Positions 1 to 12,800 of a stretch of DNA of 64,000 nucleotides are shown in pieces. Both the position numbers and the translations under genes were made by a program. The stretch is taken from positions 1,984,001 through 2,048,000 of the forward strand of contig JAUEDM010000006.1 in NCBI GenBank assembly GCA_033439685.1, in the 5' to 3' direction. Under the pieces are notes generated by a model, which did not search any database, was not told the origin of the DNA, and was given only the letters and a program-made list of their open reading frames with translations. The first letter of the stretch is position 1, and each line of letters starts with the position of its first letter. The stretch is from Apodospora peruviana. Taxonomy: Eukaryota > Ascomycota > Sordariomycetes > Sordariales > Lasiosphaeriaceae.

Positions 1-468
1 GAGGAAGTGGTGGACTTGTGGACTTCCAGTGGTGATGGCACCGCCAAATGCTTATCGAGACTACGAGACTTTGCTCCCGCTGATACATTCAACCACGGTG
101 ACCACGTGCGTGCTGTGGCGGTCACACGTGCCTGGGTCATCACTGGCGGGAGGGACGAGAACCTGAAGTACTGGAACCGCGCCACGGGAGCGCTATACTG
201 CACTCTTGAGGGACATTTTGACGAGGTCACCGATCTCGTTGTGCTGAGGGGCTCGAATGGAGAACAGAGGCGGGTGTGCAGTGTCAGCATCGACGGCACC
301 GTGAGGACGTGGCCACTAGAGACGGCTGTGCTCGATGCCTTGGTCGAGGAGCAAGAGAAGCCGGACGACGAAGAGGACGAGGAGGACAAAGACGCAGAAA
401 AGGCCGGAAATCTGCTGAGTGCTGACGAGGAAGCCGAACTCGCTGCCCTGATGGAGGACGATGATTAG
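1..468 (+). CDS. WD40-repeat protein, C-terminal part (5' truncated by window)
   Basis: The frame is open from base 1, so the gene begins upstream; the stop codon ends at 468. The visible ~155 residues hold about three WD40 blades, with repeat ends such as ENLKYWNRATG and DGTVRTWPLET and a GHFDEVTDL blade start. The tail is very acidic (EEDEEDKD) and finishes with a Glu/Asp-rich helix ending LMEDDD. WD40 propellers act as protein-interaction scaffolds; nothing here identifies the complex. Without the N-terminal blades I cannot name an orthologue. The domain call is firm and the function open. Confidence 0.8.
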   Translation, partial: EEVVDLWTSSGDGTAKCLSRLRDFAPADTFNHGDHVRAVAVTRAWVITGGRDENLKYWNRATGALYCTLEGHFDEVTDLVVLRGSNGEQRRVCSVSIDGTVRTWPLETAVLDALVEEQEKPDDEEDEEDKDAEKAGNLLSADEEAELAALMEDDD

Positions 469-2766
469 AGTTTGCAAACTGCCTTTCGTAATAAGAGATT
501 CTCGTCGGATTCTTTCGAAACATTTTCTTTGCAGGGTCCCGGTGGTTTTCTTATCTGCGTTTCTGGAACGTCAAGGACGCCAAACCCAGGCAAGCTGCAG
601 GGAGACGGGTGACAGCAGAGAACACAACGAAAGGCGGCGATGGCGTTTTGTTTCTCCAAACGCGAGATGGTAAGTTCCGATCTCGATCAATTGTGGAAGT
701 TACACTAGGTACATTCTGTACCCTACGCCGAGGAGCTCGTATGCAGTTGGGCGGCCCATCTTATGGACTTAGGAAGGGAAGGTGGACGCCATATCCGATG
801 ATCAAGTCCAGAGGTGAGTTCAACCTAAAAGCTATCACCTATCGATATATTGTCTGCGGAAAGAATAGAATATTAACCCGTAAGGAACGATCCTACACTA
901 CAGTGCACGGCTACCACGTGTTAGCGTAGCAAGATGGTACCATATGACGGCAACGCAGCAGGGAGCAGATAATAGTTCGCGGTAACTTCCACATCCGTTC
1001 CAAAAATTCACACCACAGTCCTTTTGCCATTTTGCACTACCAAGGACGCAGTCGCCTAACTCAGCATGACCTGAAACATTTGGCAATTGCTGACCCTTGT
1101 TCTCTCATTGGGCTCTTGACTACCCCTTGCGTTCTGGTCTGCAGCTAACAGACGCATCTCGAAAAGAAAAGTACGCCACCATGTTTTATTTTCTTCTGCC
1201 TTATCACGGCAACCAACACCAGTGCTCCTCAATATTCATTGCGACGGCGATTTCCTCCCTTACTGCTTGCTAATGTCGTACAATACGCACCTCGAGACGG
1301 GATGTAGCACGACTTCACGACTTGGTTAAGGCGGGGCAGCTTTGCATTTCCTTCTACTCCGTACGTGTCAAGCCATCTGCAGCCATCTCATTCCGAGACG
1401 CCTCTGTCCGCCCATCCACACCAACAGAGACAAAAACCGACATGTCAAAATCTGTCCGAAACCTGCGGCTGCGGCTACTCACATGGGAACTTCAGTAGGT
1501 GTCCTGCACTGCACTCCTTTTGCATTTATTTTCCCTTTGCAGTTGGTTCTTTCTTTCCGGTATGGTAGGTAGGTTGGTAGGTAGGTATGCACCATGATGG
1601 ATCTACTGTGTGGTTCTGTTTCCATTCCGTTTGTTGTTCCTTGATGGACGAGTTGTCGTTCAAGTCCTCCATCCCTCCCTCTCTTTGCCTTCCAATATGT
1701 GCCCAACAGTGCAACCCCGGGGCGGTTCGGCACTGCAAGGTCAAAGTCGATCCTGTATCCCCATCCCGCTCGCGTCCAAGCGGTCGACCAAGGAATGATG
1801 GGTTTATTATCAACCGCCAATTAAGAAGCCGGGATGCTCGTGAATTAATGCTTCTATCCGGCTCCGATTCCGCGGATATATTGTAATATGTAGGTTTGGT
1901 ATGTTCCATCTACGTTAAGTTCCAAGTGGTCTCCCTGGGGAAAAGAAAATGATACGTTTCTTGATGTTCGAGATCTTCCTTCCCCTTGTCCCCCTGCTTA
2001 CCGTACCGAGCGAGCGGGCTGAAGCCTAACAATTTGGTTCTAGAAAAAGCCAGCCACGAGGAGAGTTGCTAATCTCATCACCATTCCCTATCGAGACAGA
2101 CTCGCTTCTCGGGCTTGTTGGGCTTGTCTTTCCTTTCTTCTTCCATAAGCCACTTCTAATTCCCCCGCGATTTCTCTCTGGGCGGCGGGGAGGTTCGGAC
2201 ATACCCGTGTTGTTGTCTATGAGATACCTGCGGTTGAGTTAAAACCACATGTCTTGCGCTAGACTGGTCCGCGGCTGGCATCTAGCTTTGTTGTTGAGCC
2301 CCATGTGATGTTGGCTGAGACGAAGACGAGACCCATTGTTGTCTCTACACGCCTCTACACGGACATCCTGGATCAACGGTTGGCCATATCCCATTGTTTT
2401 TCCTTGGGTAATGGCGAGGCTGCCAGCTCAAAACTCGCCCAACATCGCGGAAGTATAATTATATTTTAGGGCCCGGCAAAACCGACAACAAAACTGCCTC
2501 CTTCTACCTTACTCATTGCCGGATACTTTGTTTCTCTGACGCATGGGTATTTGTTGCTCGGTGCCCAAAAAGGAGAGCTACGACACCCGATGCTTCGGTC
2601 TGGAGACCAGGACGGCTCCTAGGCTGCACATATCCGATATCCCCAAGGACGCTCGACTTGCAAGAACAACCACGATATCATCGTCACGGAGGAAGGGACT
2701 GTGGGGGCAGATACCTCACCTTGTCACCTTTTGGCTGCTGTCAGACGAACTGACTATGGTCAGGCG
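469..2766. other. 2.3 kb intergenic region
   Basis: This separates the WD40 gene from the next gene on the same strand. It contains only short overlapping ORFs with no recognisable domain. A TAGGTAGG repeat cluster lies at 1564-1588, and pyrimidine-rich tracts near 1660-1700 and 2130-2160 could belong to a promoter or 5' UTR of the downstream gene. No tRNA, transposon or RNA gene was recognised. Confidence 0.5.
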
Positions 2767-5542
2767 ATGTCGACATCCAGCCAGCTTATACGCCGCGGCC
2801 TTGTGGGAATCCTGAAGATTGACACGGACGTCGGGCCAAGTCACGGTATACACCTTGGACACGATGCTACAAACAATGGGGACAGGGACCAGAGAGCGGT
2901 CCGACGGGAGCAGGAAGACGTGATAGGGGACGACGCTGGCAGCGACGATGAGACGGATCCGATTACGAGAGCAATGAGAGCCGCAGATGCGCTTGACAGG
3001 GAGACGGAGAGTCTGCAGCCACCAAACCAGGACGTGGACCTGACTCTCAAGTCGTCGACCCAAAGTTCAAAGCCAAGGTCAAGGAGTCTGAGTTTGTCTT
3101 CCATTCATTATGCTGACCTACCTCGAGACCAGAGATCGGCACTCATACTCGACACTGGTGCTGGCGACAGCGGCGATGAGCAAATGTGGTGGTTGTCCAA
3201 GAGAAAGCGGTCGAAGAGATCACAATTACGAGGCACCAGTCTTCGGGTGGCATCAGGTGCTGGATTTCTGGAGGGACAGTCTTCTGTCGCGTCGCCAGAG
3301 GTGCACGGCGGCAAGAGACGTTCTTCGTGGTGTGTGAAGGTGCCTGTGAGAACGAGCTCGAAGTCTGCACCGACATTCTTCACCAAGATGTTTGAGACGT
3401 CTCCTCGACAGAGTGGCAACTGGTCCGGATATCCAGAAACGGATTTAAGCAGAGGGGCAGCATTCCCAGCTTCAGATTCGGACGACGCGAGTTTGTCGTT
3501 CATCGAAACTCGGAACAAGCGGGATTCTCCCGCCCTTGAAGACATAACGATCCATCTGGCATCGGGTGGCATAGAAGTCGACCTCAGTCTGAATTTGAAT
3601 GTGGCGGGGAGTGTTGTTGACCAACAGCTGGCAGACGGTCCAGATCCGATGGGCCCTGGGGACGGAATTTTGGAAGACGGCACTGCGAACGACGAGTGGA
3701 ATGTACGTGCTACACTCGGGAACGAGACGTCGAGAACGATACGCGACGTGCTAAAACGCCTTGATACGGTGTCGCTTTCACCTCAATCCGGTCCGCCAGT
3801 AACACCACCACTACAACCTGCGCAACACAACAAATCGCCTGCAAGCAATTTGGAACCGCAACCAAAAATTGGCGATTTTGATGCAGTCGAACGGCAAACC
3901 GTGCATACCTCTTTTCAATTCTCTCACCACTTCTCCCTTCCCTTATTGCTCGATCTGCATTCCAGCATGCCGAACTCCAGACTGCCAGTAGCAGTCACTC
4001 GCGTGGCTACACCCGATGCTGATGCCGCTGAGCGTACAGGACCCTCAATGAATGGTCTGATTCTCGCCATTGGCGCCGAAGATGGCGTGAACAAGGATTT
4101 TCGCTCGTCAGTCGTCGAGCAGATTGAGAAATTGGACTTCAAACCTAGCACGCCTTGTCAAAGCAGTCTTCTGAGTCTCAGGTATGAACAAAACCCTGTT
4201 AAGTGTTCACACACACTAGCTGACGATATCTCTTAGCTCTCTGACTTTGAAGGCCATGGAGTCGTTCACTAGGCTGCCTCTGATCCAGCAAGCGCAAGAT
4301 AACCCCTTCAAAAACAGGGCGTTACTTGCGAGTCTCATGATGCCGCACATTGAGGCCTATCTTCTCGATCATGTTGAAGTCCGCTTCCTTGTCATCGAGT
4401 ATACAGCCGACCACCTGTCCACGGTTCTAGCGCTGCAGATCTTGATGGGTAAGGACAGTATGAAAGTGGCCGGTATCCTGAACGGCGACGACCAGATCTC
4501 GACGGCGAACCACAATGTCTCTCTCAAGCAATCTAGAGATGGACGCTTGGCTCCTCCTTCTTCTCGTCGCGTCGGAGGGCGTGGCAATCATCGAGGAAGC
4601 ACCAACGTCGCTGGAGAAGCGAATGTCAAATACAAGGCAGTGAACGATGCTGCCTTCTCCCAGGCAGATTACCTCCTTACCTCAGCAGCATCCGAGTCCG
4701 AAGGCGCTGTTTTTGTGGCATCCGTCCGCGATGCGTTCATCTCGGTCTCTGACTTCTATGTCCCGGAAGGCCACCCTCATTGTGCTAAGCGTAGGTGCGT
4801 CAAGTCGACCGGCATCGACAGTCATGGCAGATATCGCCAGAACGTCGAGATCAGCAATAGGCCAACAGCAAAGGAATATGCCCAGACTGAATTACTCCCA
4901 CTGGCGCTCTCGTCCCGCTCCTCCTCTGGATTACCGGCCACCCCTCCCTTGTCACCTGTCCAACAGCAGGAAGCAGCGTTGACATCCAAGACTCGCCAGC
5001 ATGAACAGCAGCAGCAGCTCGAGATGACCCGCCGTCCCGTGTCCCCGGTATCGCCAGTATCTCCTGGACCGCCGCCCATGAGACGAGCTAGTCTCTGGTA
5101 CATCAACAAGAGGGCCACCATGGTCTTTACGGACGTCAATGATCGTCCTAAGAGCCGCACCGTAGAACCAGGACAGATCGAAAATGGACCCAGGAACACT
5201 AATGTTGTATCTGAATTGATCGATCTGTATGTCCACAACGATAACGACTATACGCACCACCAACAGGACCACCGCCAAGAAGAAGACGACGATGGCACCT
5301 ACCATGGTCATCATGACTTGCTGGAGGATGACGACGAGGAAGAAAGCGACTACGATTTATTTCATGGCGACCCCGAGGAGCGCAGACTGAATTCTCAGTT
5401 CCTTCTTCGTCAACAGAGGGAGGTTCGCGGCAACAGCAATGTTGCAGAGACCACGACCACCCAGTACAAAACCGCTGGAGCGATGAGTCGTGTTAAGTAC
5501 CGCTTTAGTGGCAAGGCGATGAAAGTGTTGGGTCTGGAGTGA
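2767..5542 (+). CDS. Ascomycete-specific hypothetical protein with acidic C-terminal region
   Basis: Proposed CDS is join(2767..4181, 4237..5542), 906 aa. The 55-nt intron (GTATGA donor, AGCTGAC branch point, CTCTTAG acceptor) keeps the frame. Residues ~60-460 are Ser/Thr-rich and probably disordered. After the intron comes the only globular-looking part, around LPLIQQAQDNPFKNRALLAS and VRFLVIEYTADHLSTVLALQ, which resembles a domain I remember from uncharacterised Pezizomycotina proteins. A second conserved-looking patch is YLLTSAASESEGAVF. The C-terminus has Asp/Glu/His runs. Function unknown. The start is uncertain: an upstream ATG at 2543 opens a different frame beginning MGICCSVPKK and could be a first exon joined by an intron. 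Confidence 0.6.
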
Positions 5543-5658
5543 AAGAACTCCTCACCTTCAACTGGTATAAATGCATATACATGTATGGGCGACGTTTGTT
5601 CTTTTCTTTTGGGGCAGTTAAAATGGTGCTGTCAATTGGAGCGGAGTGGTTTTGTTCA

Positions 5659-5679
5659 TACCTACCTTACCTTAGGTAT
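5659..5679. repeat. TACCTA/TAGGTA motif cluster
   Basis: Reads as overlapping CCTACC, TTACCT and TTAGGTA words. Further copies follow at 5721-5729 (GGTACCTAA), 5901-5922 and downstream, making this one of the densest clusters of the dispersed motif. Confidence 0.6.
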
Positions 5680-7580
5680 ATTTGGCGCTCAAAGGAGACA
5701 TTGGCTGGCAGGGTATATAAGGTACCTAAATTAAATGGATTGGGCGTACCAGCAAAAGGAAAATTACATGGTCGGCGCAGCATATATACATAGGCACCTA
5801 CTTGAAAAGGGGTATTTTCGTCACCTCAGAAGGATTGAGAGAAACACTGGCTAGGTCGTTGATGTTTACATGCATACCTACTTCAATAACACTGTATTGT
5901 ATACCTACGGTAGTTAGGTACTATCAGATGATCTTGGTCATGAATCGCTTGTTAATATAACGAAGGTAGTTTACAGTTCGTGAACGGCGTGAATAGGCAA
6001 GAAAAACAAATGACAGAGCCCAGATTCGAGCCGAGATGCAACCTCGATAGAGTTGGCTCGATTTATTCCTCGTCCTTCGGTCACTGGCGGTATTTCCCAC
6101 TATGCTACTCGGTCATTTGTTACTGTGGGTGTTGTACGCCGCGTTGTATTGGGATGCCAGCTAGCTGTTGTGAGGAATCCAAATACTTATCTTCTGGTTA
6201 ACTGTGTGTCGTGGAATTGGGAAGCCAAAATATACGAGACCGGTGATGATGTCTAGAGAGACGAGACAGTAATGAAAAGAAAAGTGCATGATGAGGGATA
6301 GTTGGTTGACCTTGATACTCTTTCTCCCTTATTGTGTCGGTTAAAAACAGGTACACCACTACGTAACTCTTCTTGTAGATTCCAACCACCACATGTCATG
6401 CCTGGTTTCCATTTTCCTCAGATGGTCAGTGATAGATTGACTTAGGTTATATAGGTTCGAAACCAGACAACCCTCCGTCGGGGGACAAAAGCTAGCCCCT
6501 TTTCTCATCAAAAGGCACAACAACGACCAACCCCCTGGCATACCACCATCCCAGCAATATTTCAGGTAAACTTTGGGAGCCCTTGGCTGGTACATATGAA
6601 CGTAGATACCAATTCGCATTAATCTAGATATTCACAAACAAAATACGTTTATGGCAACCTTCCCTAAGAAACCCCCTCCTTCTTTCCATAACTGGCCATA
6701 TTCCACCCACCCTCCCTCCCTAATAACCTAACCCCCATGCAGCTTCTCCTTCGAAATGGTCACACTAATAACACAAAACGACAAAAATTCAACTTAATAA
6801 TCGCCTTACTATTACTATTCGGTTGCCTCACTCTCCCATCTACGCCGCTTGCTTCGCTTCTATCCACTCCACACAATACAGCAGCTCGCTCACTCAGCCC
6901 ACCAGACCCAGCCGTGGCGCCGTACCGCTGCACCAGCGTGGCCCAAAGCCTGACATAGATTGGTCATGCATGAGTTGGGTACATGGATACCAAACAGTCT
7001 TGAAGCTTCTGATACTTGTTGCTCCCGATTAGAATATCTCTGAAGTAAGGTAGATTATAGAAAGACAGCCCTACCGAGCACCATATATAATATAGAGTCG
7101 AACACCTGGTCATGTGGTATTCGGCCCCACCGTTACGCCGAAGATGGGAGAGAGCAGAGATTCGGACTCGACGGGACTTTCACTCTGTCCTCCAGGGCAT
7201 TGATCCTCCAGCTGCACGGTTAACGAGAAGGGTCCTGAGCTGGCTGATGGACGCGGGAAGATTACCAATGTACAATCTGGCAAGGAAGCTAGAGTTGGAG
7301 TCGGCGGGTTAAGCCCCCCTCCATCAAACGCCAGGAGACCTTCTTCTTCTGTATTCACAGGCTCAGTCACTGATGTGTTCCTTGATTGTCGGTGCCGGTT
7401 TTTCACCCGACCCGTAAGGGTACGGTTTTCCTGTACAGTCAATAATTTGAGGGTCCGACACGCTTAGGCGCATAGCGGTGTATGAATAATAATATATAAT
7501 ATAGATGCAATACCCATACCTGAAAAACAAGAGGCACAGCAGACGGTAGGCGGAAAATACCACGTTCTTGGCAGTGAGCT

Positions 7581-7622
7581 TACCTAGGTAACTATCTGGC
7601 CCTCGATACCTACCATAGGTAG
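7581..7622. repeat. TACCTAGGTA palindrome and adjacent inverted copy
   Basis: Positions 7581-7590 are a perfect 10-bp palindrome, TACCTAGGTA. Twenty bases on, 7607-7622 reads TACCTACC followed by ATAGGTAG, an imperfect inverted pair of the same word. Confidence 0.6.
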
Positions 7623-8750
7623 TAATAATCGGTAGTGTATTTTCTGTCGGAAAGCTCAGTTCAGTTCCGGAAACCCGAATCCGGGCTGTCTCAGCCACTC
7701 TAGCTGCCGCTGCCGCTGCACCTAGATGGCGTGCGTACCGTACGGTAACCACGCGGCGTCCTCTTAACTGATAAGGGTGGGCCAATCTATGCCACACAGC
7801 GCGGCCAGGGGCAGCTACGTCACTAGCTGGCCCAGAGTAAAACAAAAATAAAATCAAAGGTTTGGGGCGCGAGGCGCAGAGAGGACGGAACAACGGCTGC
7901 GAGCTACCGGTAACGGGGGCGAAATAACCTGCTGTCTGTTGACCTCTTCCCCGGTCTGCGTAACCCCTGGCGAGAGAGATATTGTGTGGGCGGAGAGCGG
8001 TCAAGATACAGCACGGTTCACCCACACGCGGATATCACACGTTCGAACCGAAAGACAAAAGCTGAGGAGAGGCGCACGTCTTGTGGTACAACAAACGCGC
8101 CGCCAAAAACCACGTTGACTGACCGAACTGGAGGGGTGTTCCTTGTTTGTCCTTTCCAGTTTCCCTTCCCAGCTCGCCTTTCTTTGGTCCCAGTAAGAAA
8201 AAGTGGCCGGCATCGCATGAACGGTGACCGGTTCCTTCCATCCTGGGTTGGAGATATCCAAGTGCGTCCTAAACCGAAAGTTAGGCCAGGACAGCATGGC
8301 GTTTCTCTCTTGGACCGCGCAGATCCAAATGCAGTGCATGGGTGTCCCCGGTATACAAGATGCGGTGGTGTTGTACAACCAGGTACGAAATATGGGTGTG
8401 ATGAAGACGGGGATCAAATCGGTAGTCCAACCGGGCCTATCGAACACGCATAATAGCGCTGTGCCCAGGAGTAAGACATGCTTGAACAAACGAGGATCAT
8501 AGAAACGATCGCAAGAGGCTCTTCATGAACCCGACCCACCTGGGTTGTCGTCCGAGCAGCGATCCGAGTCTGGACAATCCAAGGAGCCATTCGACTGTGG
8601 GAACAGCACATGGCGATGTAGAAAGGATGAAAGTCAACCAAAGCATACCCGGTGGCCACCATCGAATGGGATTGGCGTCGAGCGGTAAGACGGGCAGGTG
8701 TCGTGACGTGTGGTTAGAGATATCCTGATGAACCCCAACGGTCCTTCTGA

Positions 8751-9875
8751 ACTTGGGTTTGTCTCAGTTCGCCGTCAACCAATTTCCTTGAAGATTGCCT
8801 GGCGGTTGACCATGATGCCCATCCACCCAAGGCGATCTTCCTAAATACGCTCGGGGACTTCGCAAGCCTCTCTGGAGAATATTCGGGAAAATCTGGGAAG
8901 GAGGATGGGCTGTGGCAAATCTTGAAGCATTCCGTTCACATTCATCCCCCAGGCTGCCCGTTGTGCATGTTCTCAACGTGCTCGATCGTAGAATCGCAAA
9001 AGAAACCCGCGGATTTCTGTTTGTAAGATCGACAATTCGGAGGATATATCGGTCTACAGATCTGATGAATCTGAGGCACAGAAGGTTGCGGCAGGTTCCG
9101 AAAATATCTCGAGGCGAGATGTATCCCGATAGTGTAGCAGGGGAGGGCTTGAAGGCCCTTGCGCCTGGAGACCGCTCATGGTCAAGGTGGTATTAAGGTG
9201 ATCATGCGTTTCGAGTGCCCCCAGTGTCAAAAACAGCAAGAGGTGAAACATGGGCTTTGGTGGCTTGGGGCGCCTGAGTGCCCGCCGTCACCGGGCTCAG
9301 ACCGTGAGGTTACCTGGAGCCCCTCTTTCGATCACTGGAAACCCGAGCCCCTGCCCGAACCGGCTGTTGCTTCTGTGGTTAAGAGGCCGGCGGCGGCACC
9401 GCCCAGAGCCCCGTAATTACCAGAGAAGCACGATAATTGATCCGTACGGAGTTTGGTTTGCCTGGAGGAAGGGCAATCCGCGCAAGAATGTCGTTTACAA
9501 CATGACTGCCGGTCTCAAGAAGGCACGCACGGGATGACCATCTTCCAGTGTTTGCGATTCAACACTGACATCCATATCCAGCGGAAGCGGGCCGTGGACG
9601 CGGTACGGTATGACCCCGAAAATGACGGCATCCATCACTTGATGGAGGAGAGTTGGGACGAGAGCACCGATTACATGGGTGGCCAGTACATCTGGCAGAC
9701 GATGAAAGGGAGCTGCAAACAAGCTGAGCGTGACTGCATGTACGAAGTACAGTGCAACATAATTGCGTTGAGGCTTCTGGACGGAAGTAATCGGTATTGC
9801 GTCGAAGGTTCAGGTTGTTCAGGCAGCGGCCCGCCTAGCAAGATTATTGCGAAGGTGCCAAACTGGAACAATTAA
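8751..9875 (+). pseudogene. Decayed unrecognised coding sequence
   Basis: Several plus-strand segments look protein-like but sit in different frames, broken by stops. From ~8755 to 9021 one frame includes FLNTLGDFASLSGEYSGKSG and a CPLC motif; ~9022-9125 shifts frame (VYRSDESEAQKVAAGSENIS); 9190-9416 includes MRFECPQCQKQQ; 9415-9535 includes DPYGVWFAWRKGNP; 9538-9875 includes HHLMEESWDE and closes with KVPNWNN and TAA. The last two are separated by a single-base shift near 9535. I do not recognise the family. Indels plus Cys pairs suggest an old gene losing function, but an intron-rich living gene cannot be excluded by eye. Confidence 0.3.
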
Positions 9876-12800
9876 TCCAATAGAAATCCTCTACAGCCAT
9901 GCACCCGGCAAGGTGGGCAGGTTCCGCAGGGACTTTGTTGGTTGATGCAGGTGCAATCTGGGAACAGAATCCATCATAGGCTGGACGAGCCTTGCAGTTC
10001 GTTCGTCTGAGCCCCATAACATGCGATATCGCGAAGTCTGAAAAGGGGGCGACCGGTGATGGGATTCAAATTTCAGGTAGCTTTGCCTTCGCCACCGGCT
10101 CGCCCGTTCGTCCAAACCATGACGTTGAACCGGCGTCGCAGATAATGCAAGATGCAGATGCCACGGGTTTGGGACAGTTTTCCCAGGTTCGGTAAGAATT
10201 TGGGATGAGGTGACAGGCGATGGTTTGACGGGTTGCTGTGTTGATGGGAATAGTCGAGTTCGGTAGAGGTGGGTCCGACAAGGCTGGCGACGGGGACACT
10301 GACACTGAAACCGAACACTGGACCAAGAGCATCCAATGTATGTACCGCTTAACCGAAGCAAAATTGTGAGAGACGAGATGCGATGAGCGAGAGATCTCTG
10401 AGTTCGATCTCTGGGTCCAGAACCTGCGTGTGTTAAAGCAAGAAGCATGAGACACTGCGTTGTGTGCATCCCTAGATTGCGACTCGATATCATTGCAGCC
10501 CCCGTGGCAGCAACTAGGGTGAGGACCGATACTGCCAGGTAGAGTGTACTTTGATGAGCGAGACTGCTTCTCAATATCGGCCAAGTAAAGCAGGGCGTGC
10601 AGGGATAGGCCAGCTTCCAAAGTCTGGTTCGCCGGTTAGGGATCATGGCAGAATCGTAGATCGTGATTGTGGTGTATTCTCTGGCCGCCGCAGCTGGCTG
10701 GCGGAACATCAACTTGCCAAGGAAGCCAGCTATTTCGGGATTTCCTCATCGGCTCATCGCCAGTTCTCGAAAAGCACAACGGGGTGGTTAGGAATGGAGG
10801 TCTTTGAGGGCGGCACAAAATGGCAATTGGCCTATTCACCAGCCCTAGCTAAAATGCTTCCGGTTCGACAACAGAACGTCGTACAGTCAGTCAGCTGTCC
10901 TGCCGTCCAAGGGCGCAGGCAGACGATGATACCGCACATACTGTAGGTCAGGTACATGGCAGCTCCGGAATATAACTGGGTTATTTTAGTGATTCATTAA
11001 TCCGGAACCTGGAGACGTCGGGATCGGGATGTACAGGAGTGGTTGTTTGGGGCGTTTGCCGTTATTTCTGCGAGTCGGGACGCAAACTGCCATCAAGCTT
11101 TGAATCTGTCTGTGGTGATCCATGGTCCGGTTAGAGAGAAAGACCAGTTCAGATTCCACCTCAGTCAGCTTATCCGTTGTTACGGATTACTCCGTAGCTC
11201 TTGGCTCTTGCCTTTTGGACAAGACAAGAACAGAGCAGTTGCGAGTCCCTGGGAGAGGGGACTTCCTGTCTGGGCAAGACCCTGGTCCCCAAGAATACGG
11301 AGTACCACCCTGTCAAACGTCCGTACTGCTCTTGCCATATCTGGCAATCAGGACGCAACGTCTCTATTGAAGAAGGGAACTTAAGGAGATATATCTGCCC
11401 TGGTGATGTATCTCTGCTGCGGAGATACCATGTAGGTAAGGTAGGTAGGTTCCTTAGGTACGGATAGGCTGAAGACAAAACAGTCAGTGATTGCTTGCAG
11501 CTTCTTGATTCGGACATGTACAGTAGATCTCCTTCATGTACCAGGCAGTGGTAGAGTATTTTGATGCAGATATAAATTCGCCAATGACTGTCTTTCCAGT
11601 CAAAGTGGTAATAAGACCTTCTCCGATTGATCAAGCCTCACTTATGAAACGAGGATCTGGGCTTTCCAAGACTTTCTAGATCTTCAGTCTTTTTGGTCTG
11701 GTGTCTGTAATTCTTACCTAGTCTCTCCAAACCGACACATTCCACCTGGCTGTGCCTCTTGCGCACTGTGCCATGTGTGCGTGCGACCACCCACGATCCA
11801 AGATCCCTTGCCTCGACCAGCATCATGAGCATCACAGACATTAGATCGAGAAGAACCCCCTTTTTGCACCACAATGGAGTGAGCACCTCAACCGCGTATG
11901 CATCCGTAGGTCTACTAGTATGTAGTCTGAAGTCTATGATTTTCAGACCGTCAGCTTCAATATTTGTGTTCGAGTCAGTCCATAATTTTCCCCGCTCAAA
12001 GTTGCTCACACACCACGCCTCCAAACGGGAGTTCCATCTCGATTGTTTGCACTGAGAGTCTCTGACGTGTGTTGGCCTGGTTCTGCCTGTCTCGACGCCT
12101 CCTCCCCATTTCCGTCTTGTTGCGTTCAGGATCCACATTTTGTTCGTTGGGGGCTTTCGCTTGAACCTTCTCCATAGGCTCACAAGGCCGGCTTTGCTGC
12201 GCGACATCTCCAACAGGTGGTCAACGCCGTCCGCCATCCACGCCCGCAGAGGAGCCCCGAGAGACCCCAGAGAGACCCCAGAGAGGCCACGGAAGCGGCC
12301 AGACCCAAATTGAAATCTTCTTCGTTGCGGGAACTTGGGTAAATTACTTTCCGCAGGCCACCACGGCCGCCTACTCCCAAGGCCCAGGGGAAGCTGTAAA
12401 TCAACATCCAACTTGTTAGTTTTATTAGTCCGGTGTTCTGTGAGTTGTGTCTGAACATTCCCGATTCGGCAAGCCAGGACACCTCCATTCCCTCCATCGT
12501 TGTCCCCCCTCCAAATATCTTAATGTGCCGATTGTCGTCTGCCTGGCCGCTCCGCCGCTTCGGCCCCAGGTACAACCTCCTGAATGCGCGCGAGTAGTGA
12601 AGTAACGGTATTACCGTTGACGGGGCTTCTGGAAGGTTGCCGGATCTCACGCTGTCAACATCTCTCGCCAGTCTAAAACGCCTGGGCCACTCTTGGGTGT
12701 TTTCTGAAGGAACCACCTACATCCACGGCTCACCGTTCTGCGCGTCGCTTGCCCCACGGTCGTTCATCCCTGCTCTGTACACTGTACCCTGCATGTCCCC

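Larger units (their letters stand above)
5543..8750. other. Gene-poor AT-rich intergenic stretch
   Basis: No credible gene was found in 3.2 kb. The DNA is AT-rich in places (7060-7110 and 7480-7510 have TATATAATATA-like runs) and carries repeated TACCTA/TAGGTA words near 5659, 5721, 5901, 7581 and 7610. Short ORFs have no domain. One at 6737-6958 has a hydrophobic N-terminus but low-complexity, Pro/Ser-rich sequence after it, and I do not accept it as a gene. Confidence 0.5.

Noticed and set aside
6450..6465. GGTTCGAAACC resembling a tRNA B box
   Set aside because: No acceptor stem, D arm or A box at proper distance, and the flanking bases do not form a T stem.
6737..6958. Possible small secreted protein with hydrophobic N-terminus
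   Set aside because: The hydrophobic segment starts far from the Met and the rest is low-complexity without Cys pairs.
8001..8662. Minus-strand hydrophobic fragments that could suggest a multi-pass receptor
   Set aside because: Fragments are in different frames, no set of introns joins them convincingly, and no family motif is present.
9891..10712. 273-codon open frame on the minus strand
   Set aside because: Composition-driven Arg/Ser/Pro/Leu text without domain, splice logic or sensible start, and it overlaps other open frames.
11638..12411. 257-codon open frame on the minus strand
   Set aside because: No recognisable motif or conserved-looking block; probably chance openness of GC-rich DNA.
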